From assembly GCA_033296885.1 (NCBI GenBank), contig MU863972.1, positions 1 to 64,000 of the forward strand: a stretch of 64,000 nt of DNA. The letters are read 5' to 3'. Every line of letters starts with the position of its first letter. The first letter of the stretch is position 1. Below are positions 22,853 through 34,170 of this stretch, in pieces. A model generated the notes under the pieces. That model saw only the letters and a list, made by a program, of their open reading frames with translations, ran no database searches and was not told the origin of the DNA. The translations under genes and the position numbers were made by a program. This DNA is from Triangularia verruculosa (lineage: Eukaryota > Ascomycota > Sordariomycetes > Sordariales > Podosporaceae).

Positions 22853-24549
22853 TGCTCAACGTGCCTAGGAAGAATAAGGCGAGGTAGGGCGGACCAAGTG
22901 AAGAGGAAGTAGGTCGGCCGGCGACAAGTAGATGTTTGTGTCTCTCGACTGGAAGTTGAAGACTCGGGATGAGTCAAAGAACGGCACAATGGAAAAAGAG
23001 GAGGGGAGGTTGTTGGAAGTCTTGTTGTAAGTCAAAATGTAATAATGATTGAAGAAGGAAAAAGATTGGCGCAGATGAGGAGCGAGCAAATGATATTTAT
23101 CCAGCGAATGCTCACGAGGCTTCGTTGGATATGGCAAGCAATGAGGTGCCGAGAGGGAGGTCTGGGGTCAGCTAGTGTCGATTCCAAAACGGAGTTTCTT
23201 GGAGGGGGAGAATAATGATCAGGTAGACATTGGGACATGGACATGGACTTGGACATGCAGACCCGATTCGAAGTGGATGCCAGAGAGGGTGGGCATGCGA
23301 GGTGATTTGGTGGGACACCACGATACTTTGATACCTTGGAAAGCCAAGAGTCCAGGACAAGACAAGCGTGGGTGTCACCCGTGTCACCCACACCGATGGG
23401 CACAGAGGAAGAGAGTGGGTGTGAGTGGTGACGACTTTGGAGCCAAGGATCAACGGTAGTAGACAGAGAGCAACGGCACTGCCGCACCGACGCCGGACTG
23501 ATGAGAGAGAGAGAGAGATACTTGGTGACGAGTCTGACGACCCTGCTGTGGCACCCTGGCACCCTGGGGGATGCACACTAGCTGTGTGCTGGAAATGGGA
23601 GATCTTCTCCCCGATTAGCGGGCTGCTTGTTCTGTTTCTGGGCATTGTCACCCACTCCCGTCCCAGGGATCTGCCACGACAACTCCTGAAATTGCAAGAC
23701 ACCCATTCTGACTCTCCTGGCTGTGGCTGTTGATGAATATTCAGGCCCATGGAAGAGATGGATGAATGAGTCCGCTTATTCCACTTGTACAAGAATGCTC
23801 AGCGGAAACTTCCACGACAGCTTCTCTGCGTCGACTAGCGTAGTGTGAGCGGTGCGAGGTGTGCGCCCGGCTGTAGAGGCAACAGCCAGAGACGGCACGA
23901 TTTCCCAATCGCTATCGAGGGTCTCGCCGTGCCCTGCTGGCGCATGAGGTATGTACCTAGTAGGTGGTCCCGCGGATGCATCTTGTCTTCTTTTTCGCGG
24001 GGGCGGCTCAGCAGCAGCAGCCAGTGAGCGTCATCATGGGCGAACAATAATCCTTCGGCAGAAAGAAATGTGGAAGGAGGGGTATCGAGTGCGAGAATAA
24101 GGAGATAGGAACAATGAATCATCATGGAGGGGGAGGAGGGGGGAGGGAGGGGAAAGGGAGGGTGATGTGTTGGCGTCTCATGGCCGGCGTGGAGAGAGTG
24201 AGGGAAAAGACAATTCGCGGCAAAGTTGCACCCAACGGCCCAGTTAGAATTAGCGGGCGTGTGCTGGCTGGCTAGCGCGCCAGGGACCACTGAAGGACCG
24301 AGTCGCGGCTCCACTGCCCAGGTGAGGTGCTGCAACAGAAGGGCAATTGGAAGTCACTGAGTTGATGAAACAGCCCGTCGTTGCATTTGGACATGTTCCA
24401 TCCAGTTCAACGTTGAAATTCTCCGACATAGGGACGACGCTGTCTTCAATTGCAATTGAGATTGATGAGAAGCTGCATGTCCCCAAATTGCAGATGCCGT
24501 CGTGGGTCCACACGAGATCCATGAGCCGATCATTGGGCACCATACCTAT

Positions 24550-24580
24550 CAGATTCAGATTCAGACTCAGACTCAGATAC
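24550..24580. repeat. Hexanucleotide repeat CAGATT/CAGACT
   Basis: About five tandem copies of a six-base unit that alternates CAGATT and CAGACT, in the gene-free stretch. Confidence 0.7.
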
Positions 24581-26337
24581 TCATCGGTTTTGTTTTGCCA
24601 GTTTCTTCACTTTCCGTGTGAAAGAGCAGCTCGCTAGGACAGAACAGGCTCGGTCGACCAGTTGGTGAGAAGAGAAAAGGAACTTGCATGTGTCGCCGTG
24701 GCACGCCCTGCTGTCAGCGAATCCGCCCATCCCTCCTAGCTGCACCAAGCATCACTACCGCTCTGATTGGTCCAAAAAGTGAGGCAAGCACTGCTGGGAT
24801 GGCTCGACTGGATGAAAACGTCCGGTCAGGCGGGCCCTTTCGGGCACTGGCCGTCAATGTCCATCCTCATCTGCGGATGGGTTATTCACGTAACCCAAGC
24901 CACAACTGAGCAAGACCAAGATGTGGCTGCATCAACAGGGAGACCGGGGGGAGACTGGCGGCATCCTCGGGTCATTGGTGTGGTGGTGTTGGGCTCCAAT
25001 GGCCCCCTGTGGCTCGTGGGTGTGCATGACCTGACCTCTGGATGAGCTGGCATTGTGGCATTCCAATGCGTGAGCGATTGACACGTTTCCAGCTTCGCGA
25101 TATCCCGAGCCTCACCTTGGCGGCGAAGCACTCCTTCACCTTTCCTGCCCGACATCATACCTACAGAGACCACCCTTAGTACCTGCAGAAAGAAAACCCC
25201 CGTCACCGTTTTCTTTTGGTCCCTCCGGACGGAATCAGGGACTCGTGATACGAGATGCCACGAAGCCTCCCCGGGTTCCCTTCTTGCGTCTTGCTTGCTT
25301 GCTGCGAGTCATCGTCGATATCTTCTCCGCTCCAATCTGCAGAGAAGCCCAAGCAGCGCAGCGAGGTGTCCTGTGCCTGTTCTAGTGTAGATGTTGCTGG
25401 CCGCCGCATTCTGGACTCCGCCCCGCAAGGCTCTACACTATAAGACTGATGCGCCCGGGTCCCTGCTTGCTTTCCCTGAGGGGTCATATGACTCAAAGAC
25501 TCTGAGGTTCTATTGCCGGCAGGTGAAACAGTGTCGTGCTATGGCGGGATAACTTTGAATGAATGACAGCCGGGGAGAATTCACGGTTAGCGACATAGCT
25601 GACTTGTTGACCGCTGAATCGTAAAATGTCTTGGCTTGGCATCCAAGGTCAAGTAAGCGGCTACCGTCATATGCAGGCAACCCAAGTCATCTGGCGCTTC
25701 CTGGCATATCTTCCCCCTCACCGGTCACGGATGCTCCTCGGGCGCGATACAGAGAGTCAGAGGATACGGAGTGACCCACCCACGGCCGAACGGCGCCGGC
25801 CCTCAAGTCCGAAACTGAGGTCCACAAGCCCCGTCTTGGCGCTCCGGCTCAGCTTCCCATCCTTTGACAGCGAGGTCCAATCACGTCGTGCCACCTTCGC
25901 GGGACACGCTGTGATGGTGGCCTGCCATTTCCGACCCTCCCACAGCGCGATAGGGCATTCTCGACCAGATGAGGGGAGGAGCGGTTCTCGAATGATGTCC
26001 GTTGTCTGGACGGAAATAGATGTCCCAAATACTTCTGACTCACGATCATTGGGGACTGGGAAGCGCGGTTATTCTGAAAATTCACTTGGAATTTCCGACA
26101 TTGACTTACACATGGAGGTCGGCGTTTGACCGTGAGAGCTGACCCATCTTCAGTAAGAATGAAACCTCGAAATAGCCTCACGCAAAAAAGAAAAGGCCAA
26201 AATACCTAAGTCACACACAGCATGAACATTTCCAATCGTCCAAAGCCATAGAGTGAAATAGACATTGGAAAAGATGCTCAATGGTGGACAGCATCCCACA
26301 GGCGGGATGACATAATCTTGGCACTCCCGCCCGTGCT

Positions 26338-26369
26338 CCCGATAAGGTGTCCAAAGTGTCCTTATCGGG
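26338..26369. promoter_or_regulatory. Inverted repeat made of two GATA motifs
   Basis: CCCGATAAGG (26338-26347) and its exact reverse complement CCTTATCGGG (26360-26369) flank a 12-base spacer. Each arm contains GATAAG, a good fungal GATA-factor site. It lies 141 bp upstream of the Yos9 start codon. It could equally form a hairpin in RNA or be a paired protein-binding site; the sequence does not decide. Confidence 0.5.
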
Positions 26370-26509
26370 CGCAACAGTGCTGTGGCAGCGCGATCCAAAT
26401 CCAACAGCTGTCATCAACGGGTGCAAGTGGCATCAACAGCAACAAAAACAAACTCTGCATGTGAGCCCGGGGCTGGGCTGCCACTGTCCTTGCGACAACT
26501 TCACTCACA

Positions 26510-28225
26510 ATGCGCCGTCTCAATCTGGTTCTCCTGGCTTCGCTGCAGCTCTGCAGGGCTCGTCAGCCCAGCTTCAGCATTCACGAGGACCTCTTGGCCC
26601 ATCCACAGGTACTTATGTGCCGTCGACTCCAAGTCTTCGAGTAGACAAGGTTAGCTAACAATTCAATCTCCCTCCAGTTCGAGATTGTCTTCTCGGACCA
26701 ATTCATCTCCGAAGCCGACGCCCTCGCCCTCCTCGACACACAATCATCCTCCTCCCCGGCTCCGCCGACTCCATCGTCGCAAACCGAGCTCGCCAGCCCG
26801 TCGCCAGAAACAAGTACCAACAATGGCCAACAAAACCCCGAAGACACCGACGACGATAATGACCCAGTGTCCGAGACGTACGAATTAATCAACTCGGCTC
26901 CATGGAGGTATCTCTGCACTGTACCGGTTCTCGCTCCTCCGCCGGCCCTAAACCAAACCGCCACCGAGCTCGCCAAAGCCGAAGAAGCTCGGGAGATATC
27001 CCGCGCCTCGGCCAAAGGATGGGAGCTCATGAGCGGCCTGGAGGGGCACTGTCTCTATTTTATGAGCGGCTGGTGGAGCTACTCGTTCTGTTACGGCAGA
27101 GATGTTGTTCAATTCCACGCGCTACCCAGGGGTACTGAAGGGGGCCCGCCCGTCAGAGATGAGAGCAGCCAGGAGTATGTGCTGGGTAGGGCCTTGCCCG
27201 CTTCGGAGCAGCGACAAAAGGACGGACAAGAAAAGAGCCTGGCCCCTCCCAACTCGGAATTGCAGGTCAAGGGCGATCAGCGATACCTGGTCCAGAAATT
27301 CGAGGGCGGTACCATCTGCGATCTGACCAACAGACCACGCACAATTGAGGTACAGTACCACTGCCACCCCGGCGTTGCGGGAGACAGGATCAGCTGGATC
27401 AAGGAGGTTACGATTTGCACCTACCTGATGGTGGTTCAAACCCCGAGACTGTGCGATGATGTGGCTTTCCTGCCCCCAAAGGTCACCAAGAGGCACCCGG
27501 TTACGTGCAAGCAAATTGTCAGCAGCGAAGAGGAGGAGTCGGCCTTCCGATACCAGAAGCAGGTAGAGGCCGGAGGTGTGCTGGAGGGCACGGGCGAAAG
27601 AGCCAAAGTCAAGGTTGGCGGCCGTCCCAACAGCGGGGCCGACAAGAACCCCTTTTCAGGTATGACCATCGGAGGTGTAGTGGTGGGGGGACACAAGATC
27701 CTGGGAGGAAAAGCCAATGCCGATGGAACTCCGGCGTTTAAACTTATGCCTCCCCGACACATAGCCGCCCTCGCTACGCCCAAGAGCGCGTCAGCGACGA
27801 CGTACGTTTTGCTTTCCAAGGCAAAGGAGGGCGCTCCTATTGAAAGACTGAGTCCCGAGAAGCTAGAAGAGCTGGGGATTGAGAACTCATTCCTGGACGA
27901 GATGGAGGAGCAGCTGGAGGCGGCGGGCGGCGGTGAAGGGTGGAGAGTAGAGGTGGTGGATGCGCCTGGCCAGGAGAGGCAATATTTGGTCTATCAGATG
28001 CTCGACAACGGCGTCCAGGGGATCGATTTGGAAAAGAAGCAGACTTTGCCTCAAGGGGGCGCCGAAGAGACCAAGAAGGGCGAGAAGCAAAAGACAACCA
28101 ATAAACAGAAGCCAAAAGCCAAGAAAACTGGCGGCTCTCAGGGAAAGACCGAAGGCAAAAAACAACAGCAACAGCAACAAGACGAGGAGGAAGGCTCCCG
28201 AGAGGAGTTCAAGGATGAGTTGTAA
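26510..28225 (+). CDS. yos9: ER lectin Yos9 / OS-9 homologue
   Basis: Lumenal ER lectin that reads trimmed mannose glycans on misfolded glycoproteins and hands them to the HRD1 ubiquitin ligase (ERAD). Exons 26510-26608 and 26678-28225, with a 69-nt intron (GTACTT...CCAG, GCTAAC branch), give 548 residues. Visible features: an N-terminal signal peptide (MRRLNLVLLASLQLC), the entry motif FEIVFSDQ, an MRH lectin domain with CLYFMSGWWSYSFCYG, GGTICDLTNRPRTIEVQYHC and ISWIKEVTICTYLM (paired cysteines plus the Q/R/E/Y glycan-binding pattern), a second half with a beta-rich segment, and a Lys/Gln-rich tail ending in KDEL. The KDEL end is a textbook ER retrieval signal and supports both the reading frame and the stop. 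An acidic, low-complexity insert lies between the signal peptide and the MRH domain. Confidence 0.9.
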
Positions 28226-29127
28226 AAAGTCTCACAGTATCAACATTGGCATAGCGCTTATTGACAATTTGTTTATGTACTATTATTGTTTTTTCTGGCA
28301 TAGACTAGGCCCGGCAAGCCCGCGTTAAGGGGCTTGCCCCGGTTTTGTCTACGGAATGTGCTCCGACACCTCCTACATTACATAAACCACCCAGAGAGGC
28401 TCAACAACGTGCTGTGCCTGCCTGCCCACTGAGAGTACTGCCGGGAGAAACCAGTGTTTTATGGGGCCTTTGCCACTGGGCCAGGGGTAATATGTAGCCA
28501 TGTCCCCACAGTTGCAGGAATATTCTTGCTCCTGCAGGTGGCGATATGTGAAGTCTTTTTCTACCGCGATGGAACATGTAATGCTCTCTCTCGTTCTCCC
28601 GTTCTCTCTTTTTGCTGGCGACTGACACGAGAGAGAAAAGGCAATTCTGCGCGACTGAGCTGTCAGACTCCAGAGCAGGGACAGCATCCGTTGGGTTGAC
28701 GGTGATCATCGCCGTTGGGTTGGAAGCGAGCACCAGGGGGGCCTTGGCATCCGTCATACCCTTCCCTTCCCGTCCACTCTCACGCCCAGCGCCCACGCTT
28801 CCGCGCATCTTGAGCAAGGGGGGGTGGTTTGTTTCTCTCAAGCACACGGACCCTTCTTTCAATTTTATTATTTTTACTTCGAGAACACGACACCCGAGAC
28901 ATCGTGACGACAAGGGAAAGCTATTGTTGGAGTGTGGGAAGCCATCCGGTTGGCTCACTGGAGTTCTTGAAGTGGAAAAGCAAAGAAAAGAAAGTTGGGA
29001 TGAACAGATAGACGTTGGAAGATTACGCGATATTACATCAGACGAACCCTTTTCTTAATCGAGCCCTGGCCCTGGTCGCGGAAAACGGTAGTGTCGAAAC
29101 GGAATCACAGGGGGGTGTGAAGGGAAG
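28226..29127. other. Upstream region of the Zn2Cys6 gene
   Basis: No gene seen. Holds the Yos9 3' end and probably a long 5' leader for the following regulator. Confidence 0.5.
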
Positions 29128-31032
29128 ATGGATACACATATGGATCATATCAAAACGGAGGAGGAAGAGAGCCAGGGACACGGGCTACCGCACCCGACCC
29201 CATCACAGCAACGGCAAACACCGGCACCAAGAAGACAGCCCAGTTTGACAGAGTCCAGTCGAGGCGGCAGGAGGACGGCGTCCAGCTTGACAGCGAACCG
29301 AAAAGTGTGCGATCACTGCCGAACGAGACGGATAAAATGCGACTACCAGTATCCGTGTCAACAATGCCTCAATGCTGCTCTGGTGTGCAAACGAGACCAA
29401 GTACCGAGGAAGAGGGGGCCCAAGCCAGGTCACGGACGGGTCCTTGACAGGATACGCTCAAAAGAAGAGGAAGCTCTGGGCCTGGTGTCGAGGGAAAGCA
29501 GTGCTGAGTATGTCTATTTAGGTATCATTTTGACATTCTCATACTAACATTCAGTGAGAAACAGTTTTGAAACAGCGCCGGCGAGCAGTCTCACAACTCC
29601 CCAGTCCACGCCCCCTGACACCCCCTTTCCTACTATTCCCTCCGATGGTCAGCAGAGCCGTTCTGCTCGGCAGAGATACCATCATCTGATCCCGCTTTGT
29701 GTGGAAGTCTATACCGCCCACCTCTACCCTTTGCTTCCCATCATTCATCTGCCCACCCTCCAAAGCTATTGTTGCCAGCCATCGGTTCCGCCATCGCAAA
29801 GGACACTCTTGTTAGCCCTGTCAGCTCTGACATCGCTTCATGTTGCCTCGCTCCCGCCTCCTTCCAAACCACCATCAGCAAGCAATACGGACTGGATTAG
29901 CGCAGCGAAGACGTTTCTGGAAGAATGCCTGGCCACACGTCAAGCATACGATTATGTAGCGCACCTTCAGCTCAATGACGCCATCACGTCGTTCCTGCTG
30001 TCGAGGCTCTACATTGAAATGGGAAATAACCGAAAGGCCTGGTTTTACCTGCGGGAGACGGGCACGTTTGCGGTCGAGTTGGGCTTGGATCGAGAGGATG
30101 GGTACGCAGCAGTGGAGGGGGAAGATGGCTTGATGCGGAGGAGGCTGTTTTGGGCGTTGGTAATAGCGGAGAGGTGAGCCGGTACTTTCTATCAGACCAC
30201 TCTCTTGTCGACACTAACAGAAAGCAGAGAATTCGCCATTCTACGAAACAAACCCATAACCAGCTTCAAATGCAAGCCGCAGCTGCCCAACTTTGGATAT
30301 CTGCACGAAGACCCAAACATTCACGCCGGACTTGTGCAGTTAGCAGAGGTGTACAAGCCCGTCAACGATGACTTTGTCGCCGCTTGGAACGACACGTCAT
30401 CACACCACGGCGAAGATGGATCAGCCGCTGTCAACAGCATCAAGGGCGCAAAACTCCTAGAACTCCAGCGACGTCTCTCCCACGCCGCCGGAGCAGAACA
30501 AGCCCCAGAAGCAACAACAGACATCCAAAGAATCCACCTGACCATCACCCGCCAGTGGCTCAAACTAGTCACCTGGCAGCTCTCCTTCCGCGCCCACCTC
30601 CTCTCGTTCGGCAACGTCAACGAGAGCATGCGCTTCACCTACCCCCTCATCATCGCCCACGAGACGCTGTCCTTCCTCCACTCCCTCCCCCCAGGGCGGC
30701 ACCACTACCACGGGAGGATATCCACCATGGAAAAGATCTACGAGATTGGCATCTGGTGGCTCAACGTCGTCGGCGCGGTCGACAACCTCGACCTCGTCGG
30801 CCGGCACAACGCCAAGACGGACGACGACCTCCTCGACGCGTTTGTCCGCGTGCTCAGCTCGAGCGAGCAAAGCCGTGTCTTGTTCGCCGAGCGGCTCAAG
30901 ATGTTCGCCGCGGCGGGTGGTGATCAATCAGATCGCCTGACGTGCATGGTGGGTAAGAAGTTCTCGCAAGAGGTTAGGGAGCAGCAGGGGCACAGGGAGA
31001 TTAAAGTTGAGGAGCAAGAGGTGCGTGTTACT

Positions 31033-31064
<32 letters not shown>

Positions 31065-31356
31065 TCGGGGGAGGTACCACCGCGGTGCGGGGCCGTCGTT
31101 GGCGGTGGACACGCCGTCGCCTGCGCCGACTGGGCCCCCTACGGCACCGCATACCAATGAGACGCCGCCGCCTCCGTGGTTTCAGGGGTACAGCAATAGT
31201 GCCATCACCACGCCGACGAGTTCTGGGTGGGCTTCGACGTCGGAGGTGAACAGTCCGGAGATTCTGTTTAGTCCGGATATCGTCAGTCCGGGGGCGGGAG
31301 CGACCAGCTTTGGCTACTTTCGATTTCCGGGGCCGAAGCCAGGGGAGGGTGCTTGA
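29128..31356 (+). CDS. Zn(II)2Cys6 fungal-specific transcription factor
   Basis: Nuclear regulator of 705 residues. Exons 29128-29507, 29565-30173 and 30228-31356; introns of 57 nt (GTATGT, TACTAAC branch) and 54 nt (GTGAGC, ACTAAC branch). The second acceptor was chosen so that the protein reads ALVIAEREFAILRNKP, which matches the usual ER-x-[FY]-A pattern of the middle homology region. The zinc cluster is CDHCRTRRIKCDYQYPCQQC (six Cys in C-x2-C-x6-C-x5-C-x2-C plus a downstream Cys), followed by the basic linker PRKRGPKPGHGRV, which is common in regulators of sugar use. The rest matches the layout of the fungal_trans domain. A CAG-type run encodes about ten glutamines near the C-terminus (31035-31064), and the tail is Pro/Ser/Thr-rich. 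The target pathway is not known. Confidence 0.85.
31035..31064 (+). repeat. CAG trinucleotide run (polyglutamine)
   Basis: About ten CAA/CAG codons in frame in the Zn2Cys6 protein; a likely site of length variation between strains. Confidence 0.85.
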
Positions 31357-31859
31357 ATGCTTCCAACATGTTCCTATTAGATGTTTAATTAGTTGTATAT
31401 AAATTACAAAAAAATAGAGGAGCGCCTTTTCTATGAAGCCTATCCGCTTCCATGCTTATTCTTCCCAGTGGCACCGTGGTTTTCACTTCTTTATCATGGC
31501 AATGTCAGAGATTTGCTACCAGAGCAAGGTAATTCATTAAAAACCGCTACAATTGTTTATTCCACTCGTCTCATCAAACATAAATGCAGCAAATTCACCC
31601 CCCTTTCGTGTCCAGTGCCAACTGAGTGTGTGGTATCGTTTCCCATTCCCACTTTTTCCCTTCCCAAGTCATCCTCACCCATGCAGTTCTCGGCCTGTGA
31701 TTCCGTAGTTGTACACATCAACCAAACAAAAAGAGAGAAAGAAAAACGCTGTTACCATCCCCCATCCCAATCCCAATCCATTCCCCGCCCCCATCTCTTC
31801 CAAAACGCCAGGGTGTATAAAACGAAAAAAAAAACAAAAAGAAAATTAAAAAAAAATCA
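31357..31859. other. Convergent 3' flanks
   Basis: Between two convergent stop codons; A-rich with no gene seen. Confidence 0.6.
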
Positions 31860-32708
31860 TCAAACCCACTCCCACCTCCCCCTCACCCTCCCCCTATCAC
31901 GCCCCCCCTCCCCAGTAACCGCCCCAAAAACCCCATCCGACAAGTCCAAATCCCTCACCCCACACCCCGTGCACCGATCCACCACCTCCACCACCACTTT
32001 GTCACTCTCCCTCCCCTCCTCCCACACCCGAATCGTCCTCCCACAAAGCACATTCTCATTCGGATTCCCCGTCCCCCCCGAAGCAGCAAGCCCAGCGTCG
32101 AATAACTCGTGACTAATCGCAGCAATGGAATCATTGTCGCTGCTGCGCAAACCGCACGCTCCCGCTCCAAAGGAGGGGTTGTAGTACGTCAACTCGCCGG
32201 ATTGTACACCCCTTCCGGCGTCGGACCAGGGGAGAGGAGCGGATTTTTCTTTGCGGTGGTGTTTTAATCCTAGTCCGAGGCCGAGACCTAAAGCTAGGGT
32301 GAGGAGGATGAGGAGAAGGAGGAGGGTGAGGAGGAAGGTGAGGCGGGTGAAGCGGCCTAGGTACTTTTTTTCTGGGGGGAAGTACCGGTCGAGGAGGGGG
32401 GTTGGGGTTTGGTGGTTGTGGCCGTTGCCGGTGGAGGTGGTGGTGGTGCTGGTGGAGGTGGGGGGGAGGGTTTCTTTTGAGGTGTCGTGGTGATGGTGGG
32501 GGATTGTTGTTGGAGTCGAGGTGGAAGAGGTGGCGGTGGTGATGATGGGTTTGTTGAGAGGGAGAAAAGACTTGATTTTTGCGAGGAAGGGGTTGTCTGG
32601 CTTGCGGGGGGGGTAGTTGGTGGGGATTTCCCACTCGGGGTCGTAGCGGATGCGTTCGATCTCGAGGGTGGAATTCCGAGTGGGAGGGGATATTGGTTGG
32701 TTGGCCAT
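31860..32708 (-). CDS. Membrane-anchored double-psi beta-barrel (RlpA/expansin-like) protein
   Basis: Single exon, 282 residues. A cytosolic Pro/Thr/His-rich head (1-115) is followed by one strong transmembrane stretch (about 121-148, Leu-rich then GLGLGLGL), so it should be a type II membrane protein with its C-terminus outside the cytosol. The C-terminal domain (170-282) has the fungal DPBB/RlpA marks GELTYYNPSFGAGACG, VLCGRTI and VVDRCTGCGVRDLDLS; the Asp in DLDLS and the Cys pairs are typical. Secreted relatives (expansin-like, loosenin-like or barwin-like proteins) act on or bind cell-wall polysaccharide. A membrane-tethered form suggests a role at the cell surface or wall interface, which is inference. 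Catalytic activity is not implied. Confidence 0.78.
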   Translation of the reverse strand: MANQPISPPTRNSTLEIERIRYDPEWEIPTNYPPRKPDNPFLAKIKSFLPLNKPIITTATSSTSTPTTIPHHHHDTSKETLPPTSTSTTTTSTGNGHNHQTPTPLLDRYFPPEKKYLGRFTRLTFLLTLLLLLILLTLALGLGLGLGLKHHRKEKSAPLPWSDAGRGVQSGELTYYNPSFGAGACGLRSSDNDSIAAISHELFDAGLAASGGTGNPNENVLCGRTIRVWEEGRESDKVVVEVVDRCTGCGVRDLDLSDGVFGAVTGEGGRDRGRVRGRWEWV

Positions 32709-33282
32709 TTTGTTTTGGTGGATGAAAAAGAAAACAAGAGACGAAAATAGGTATCAATGAATTGGATGAGAGAAGAAAAAGAAAGAGAAGAAGAAGAGGA
32801 GTGATGTCCCGATCGATCAGCTAACTTGACTCAACGGAGCAATAGGTACGAGTGTATGCATGTCTGTCGTGTGAGTGAGGTACGACTCGGGTGCAACGAG
32901 GACACAATAACAAAGAACAAGCGAGAGGGAAGGTGCATTGATAAGAGCAAGAGGCAAAAATGACGACGGGCAACCACATCTTGGAACGGCCACTTACACG
33001 AGACCGGGACGGGCCTGTGCCAAGCTTCGCGGGGGATGCGTCTGCCAAGAGTCAAGCTTCGCCGCTATGGCCATCTGGGGTGTTTCATGTTTCGAGTTTG
33101 TAGAGACTCAAGAAGACAAGAGGAGAGCCTGTCTCTCTCCGTGCCTCTCTTGTGGCTCTCTTCTTCCTCTCGTCGCCCTGACAGCTTCCTGGGCAACTTT
33201 GACCCTGTCCCACTGCAGCCTCCCGGACCACGAATCGCTGTCCGCTGCTGTGACACGGTCCGTCTGGCCAGTGAAAACAAGA
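32709..33282. other. Intergenic
   Basis: Upstream of the DPBB gene (minus) and holding the decayed 3' end of the transporter relic. In a different minus frame near 33300, FNVVNGIVVWL can be read, which is what an intact transporter would be expected to have next. Confidence 0.5.
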
Positions 33283-33765
33283 TCAACCGCCTACAGCCAG
33301 ACAACAATGCCATTGACCACGTTGAACCCGGCCCATTGTTGAGATGCCCACCGGTGTCACCTCGACCAAGATCCAATTCCCGATAAAGTCGGCCGCTGTC
33401 GCCAACGCCGACCCTTTGGCTCTGATCATCCAGCCCCACGTAAAGCAGCTTTCGAATAAGAAGATGCAGACCACGGCCATGATGGATCCGAGATGCGAGT
33501 TGGCAGCCGTTGCCAGTGCTTCTCCTGTCAATACCAGTGCCATGCCAATTGCCATGCTAATCAGGAGTTTCCTTCTACCAACTCTGTCGATGGTGTACCA
33601 AGTGACAAACGACGCCAACACATACCATATCTGCGTAAACCCTCCCAACAACAACGCCTTCTCCTCGCTCATCCCCAGCCCTGTTTTATAGAGTGTTGGC
33701 GCATAGTAAGTAACAATATTGATGCCCGTCATCTGCTGCATGAACTGTATTCCATCCAAGCACTT
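33283..33765 (-). pseudogene. Fragment of an MFS sugar transporter
   Basis: A 158-residue open frame with unmistakable sugar-porter segments: FMQQMTGINIVTYYAPTLYK, DRVGRRKLLISMAIGM and RAKGSALATAADFIGNW. The N-terminal half of the transporter is missing. Between CFTWGWM and IRAKGS about 14 residues that normally hold the WxYPxEI motif are absent, an in-frame deletion of about 42 nt. After STMG the reading frame slips: the expected continuation FNVVNGIVVWL is found in another frame. The piece is therefore a degraded copy and cannot form a working twelve-helix carrier. It sits between two unrelated genes and may mark an old gene loss or a small insertion. Confidence 0.8.
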
Positions 33766-34170
33766 GAGATGAACTGGGAATCAAAAGAGAGGTCCCCCCA
33801 CCAACCCACATCGAGCCGACGCACAGACCTGCTGACGCCGTTGATGGGGTGGGCCGCCAAGGATTCCATGAATTTGTTCTGTCGCATCAAGCCAAACCAT
33901 CTTCAACAACAGGCCGATCGCCCGTTCTTCAGCTTCGCTCGCTTCTTTTATCTTCCTGTCGTTCGCTTTTTGTGTCTTCTATATACTGAACTGGTCTTGT
34001 ACTCTACTCTACCGTACTCGGTGCCACCAACGAATACCCCTCCATCTACCGCGACCCGAGCTCTCGCTGGGGATCGCGTTACGCTGTCGCGATTCAATGT
34101 TTTAGACCCCTCCTGCTTTGCCACTGGCATCCCGAGCTCTGTTCGATATTGTGTCTTGGACAAGTAGAAG
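33766..34170. other. Promoter interval
   Basis: Upstream of the large disordered-protein gene; no gene seen. Confidence 0.5.

Larger units (their letters stand above)
22853..26509. other. 3.6-kb region without a recognised gene
   Basis: Upstream of both the C2H2 gene (minus) and the Yos9 gene (plus). Open frames here are short and overlap on all strands without splice logic. It contains hexamer-like repeats of CAGATT/CAGACT at 24550-24580, a GGACAT-rich patch near 23233-23256, and a perfect inverted repeat at 26338-26369. Much of it may be promoter and 5' leader; an undetected non-coding gene cannot be excluded. Confidence 0.5.

Noticed and set aside
25626..26129. 167-codon plus-strand open frame in the gene-free stretch
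   Set aside because: No recognisable domain and overlapped by equally long frames on the other strand; no splice or start context supports it.
29508..29554. 47-nt version of the first intron in the Zn2Cys6 gene
   Set aside because: Using the first AG puts a TGA stop in frame immediately afterwards; the next AG (29564) gives 57 nt and an open frame.
31393..32112. 239-codon plus-strand open frame
   Set aside because: Antisense to the end of the DPBB gene and low complexity; the minus-strand frame explains the conserved motifs.
33493..34167. Plus-strand open frame opposite the transporter relic
   Set aside because: Antisense shadow; the minus strand holds clear sugar-porter motifs.
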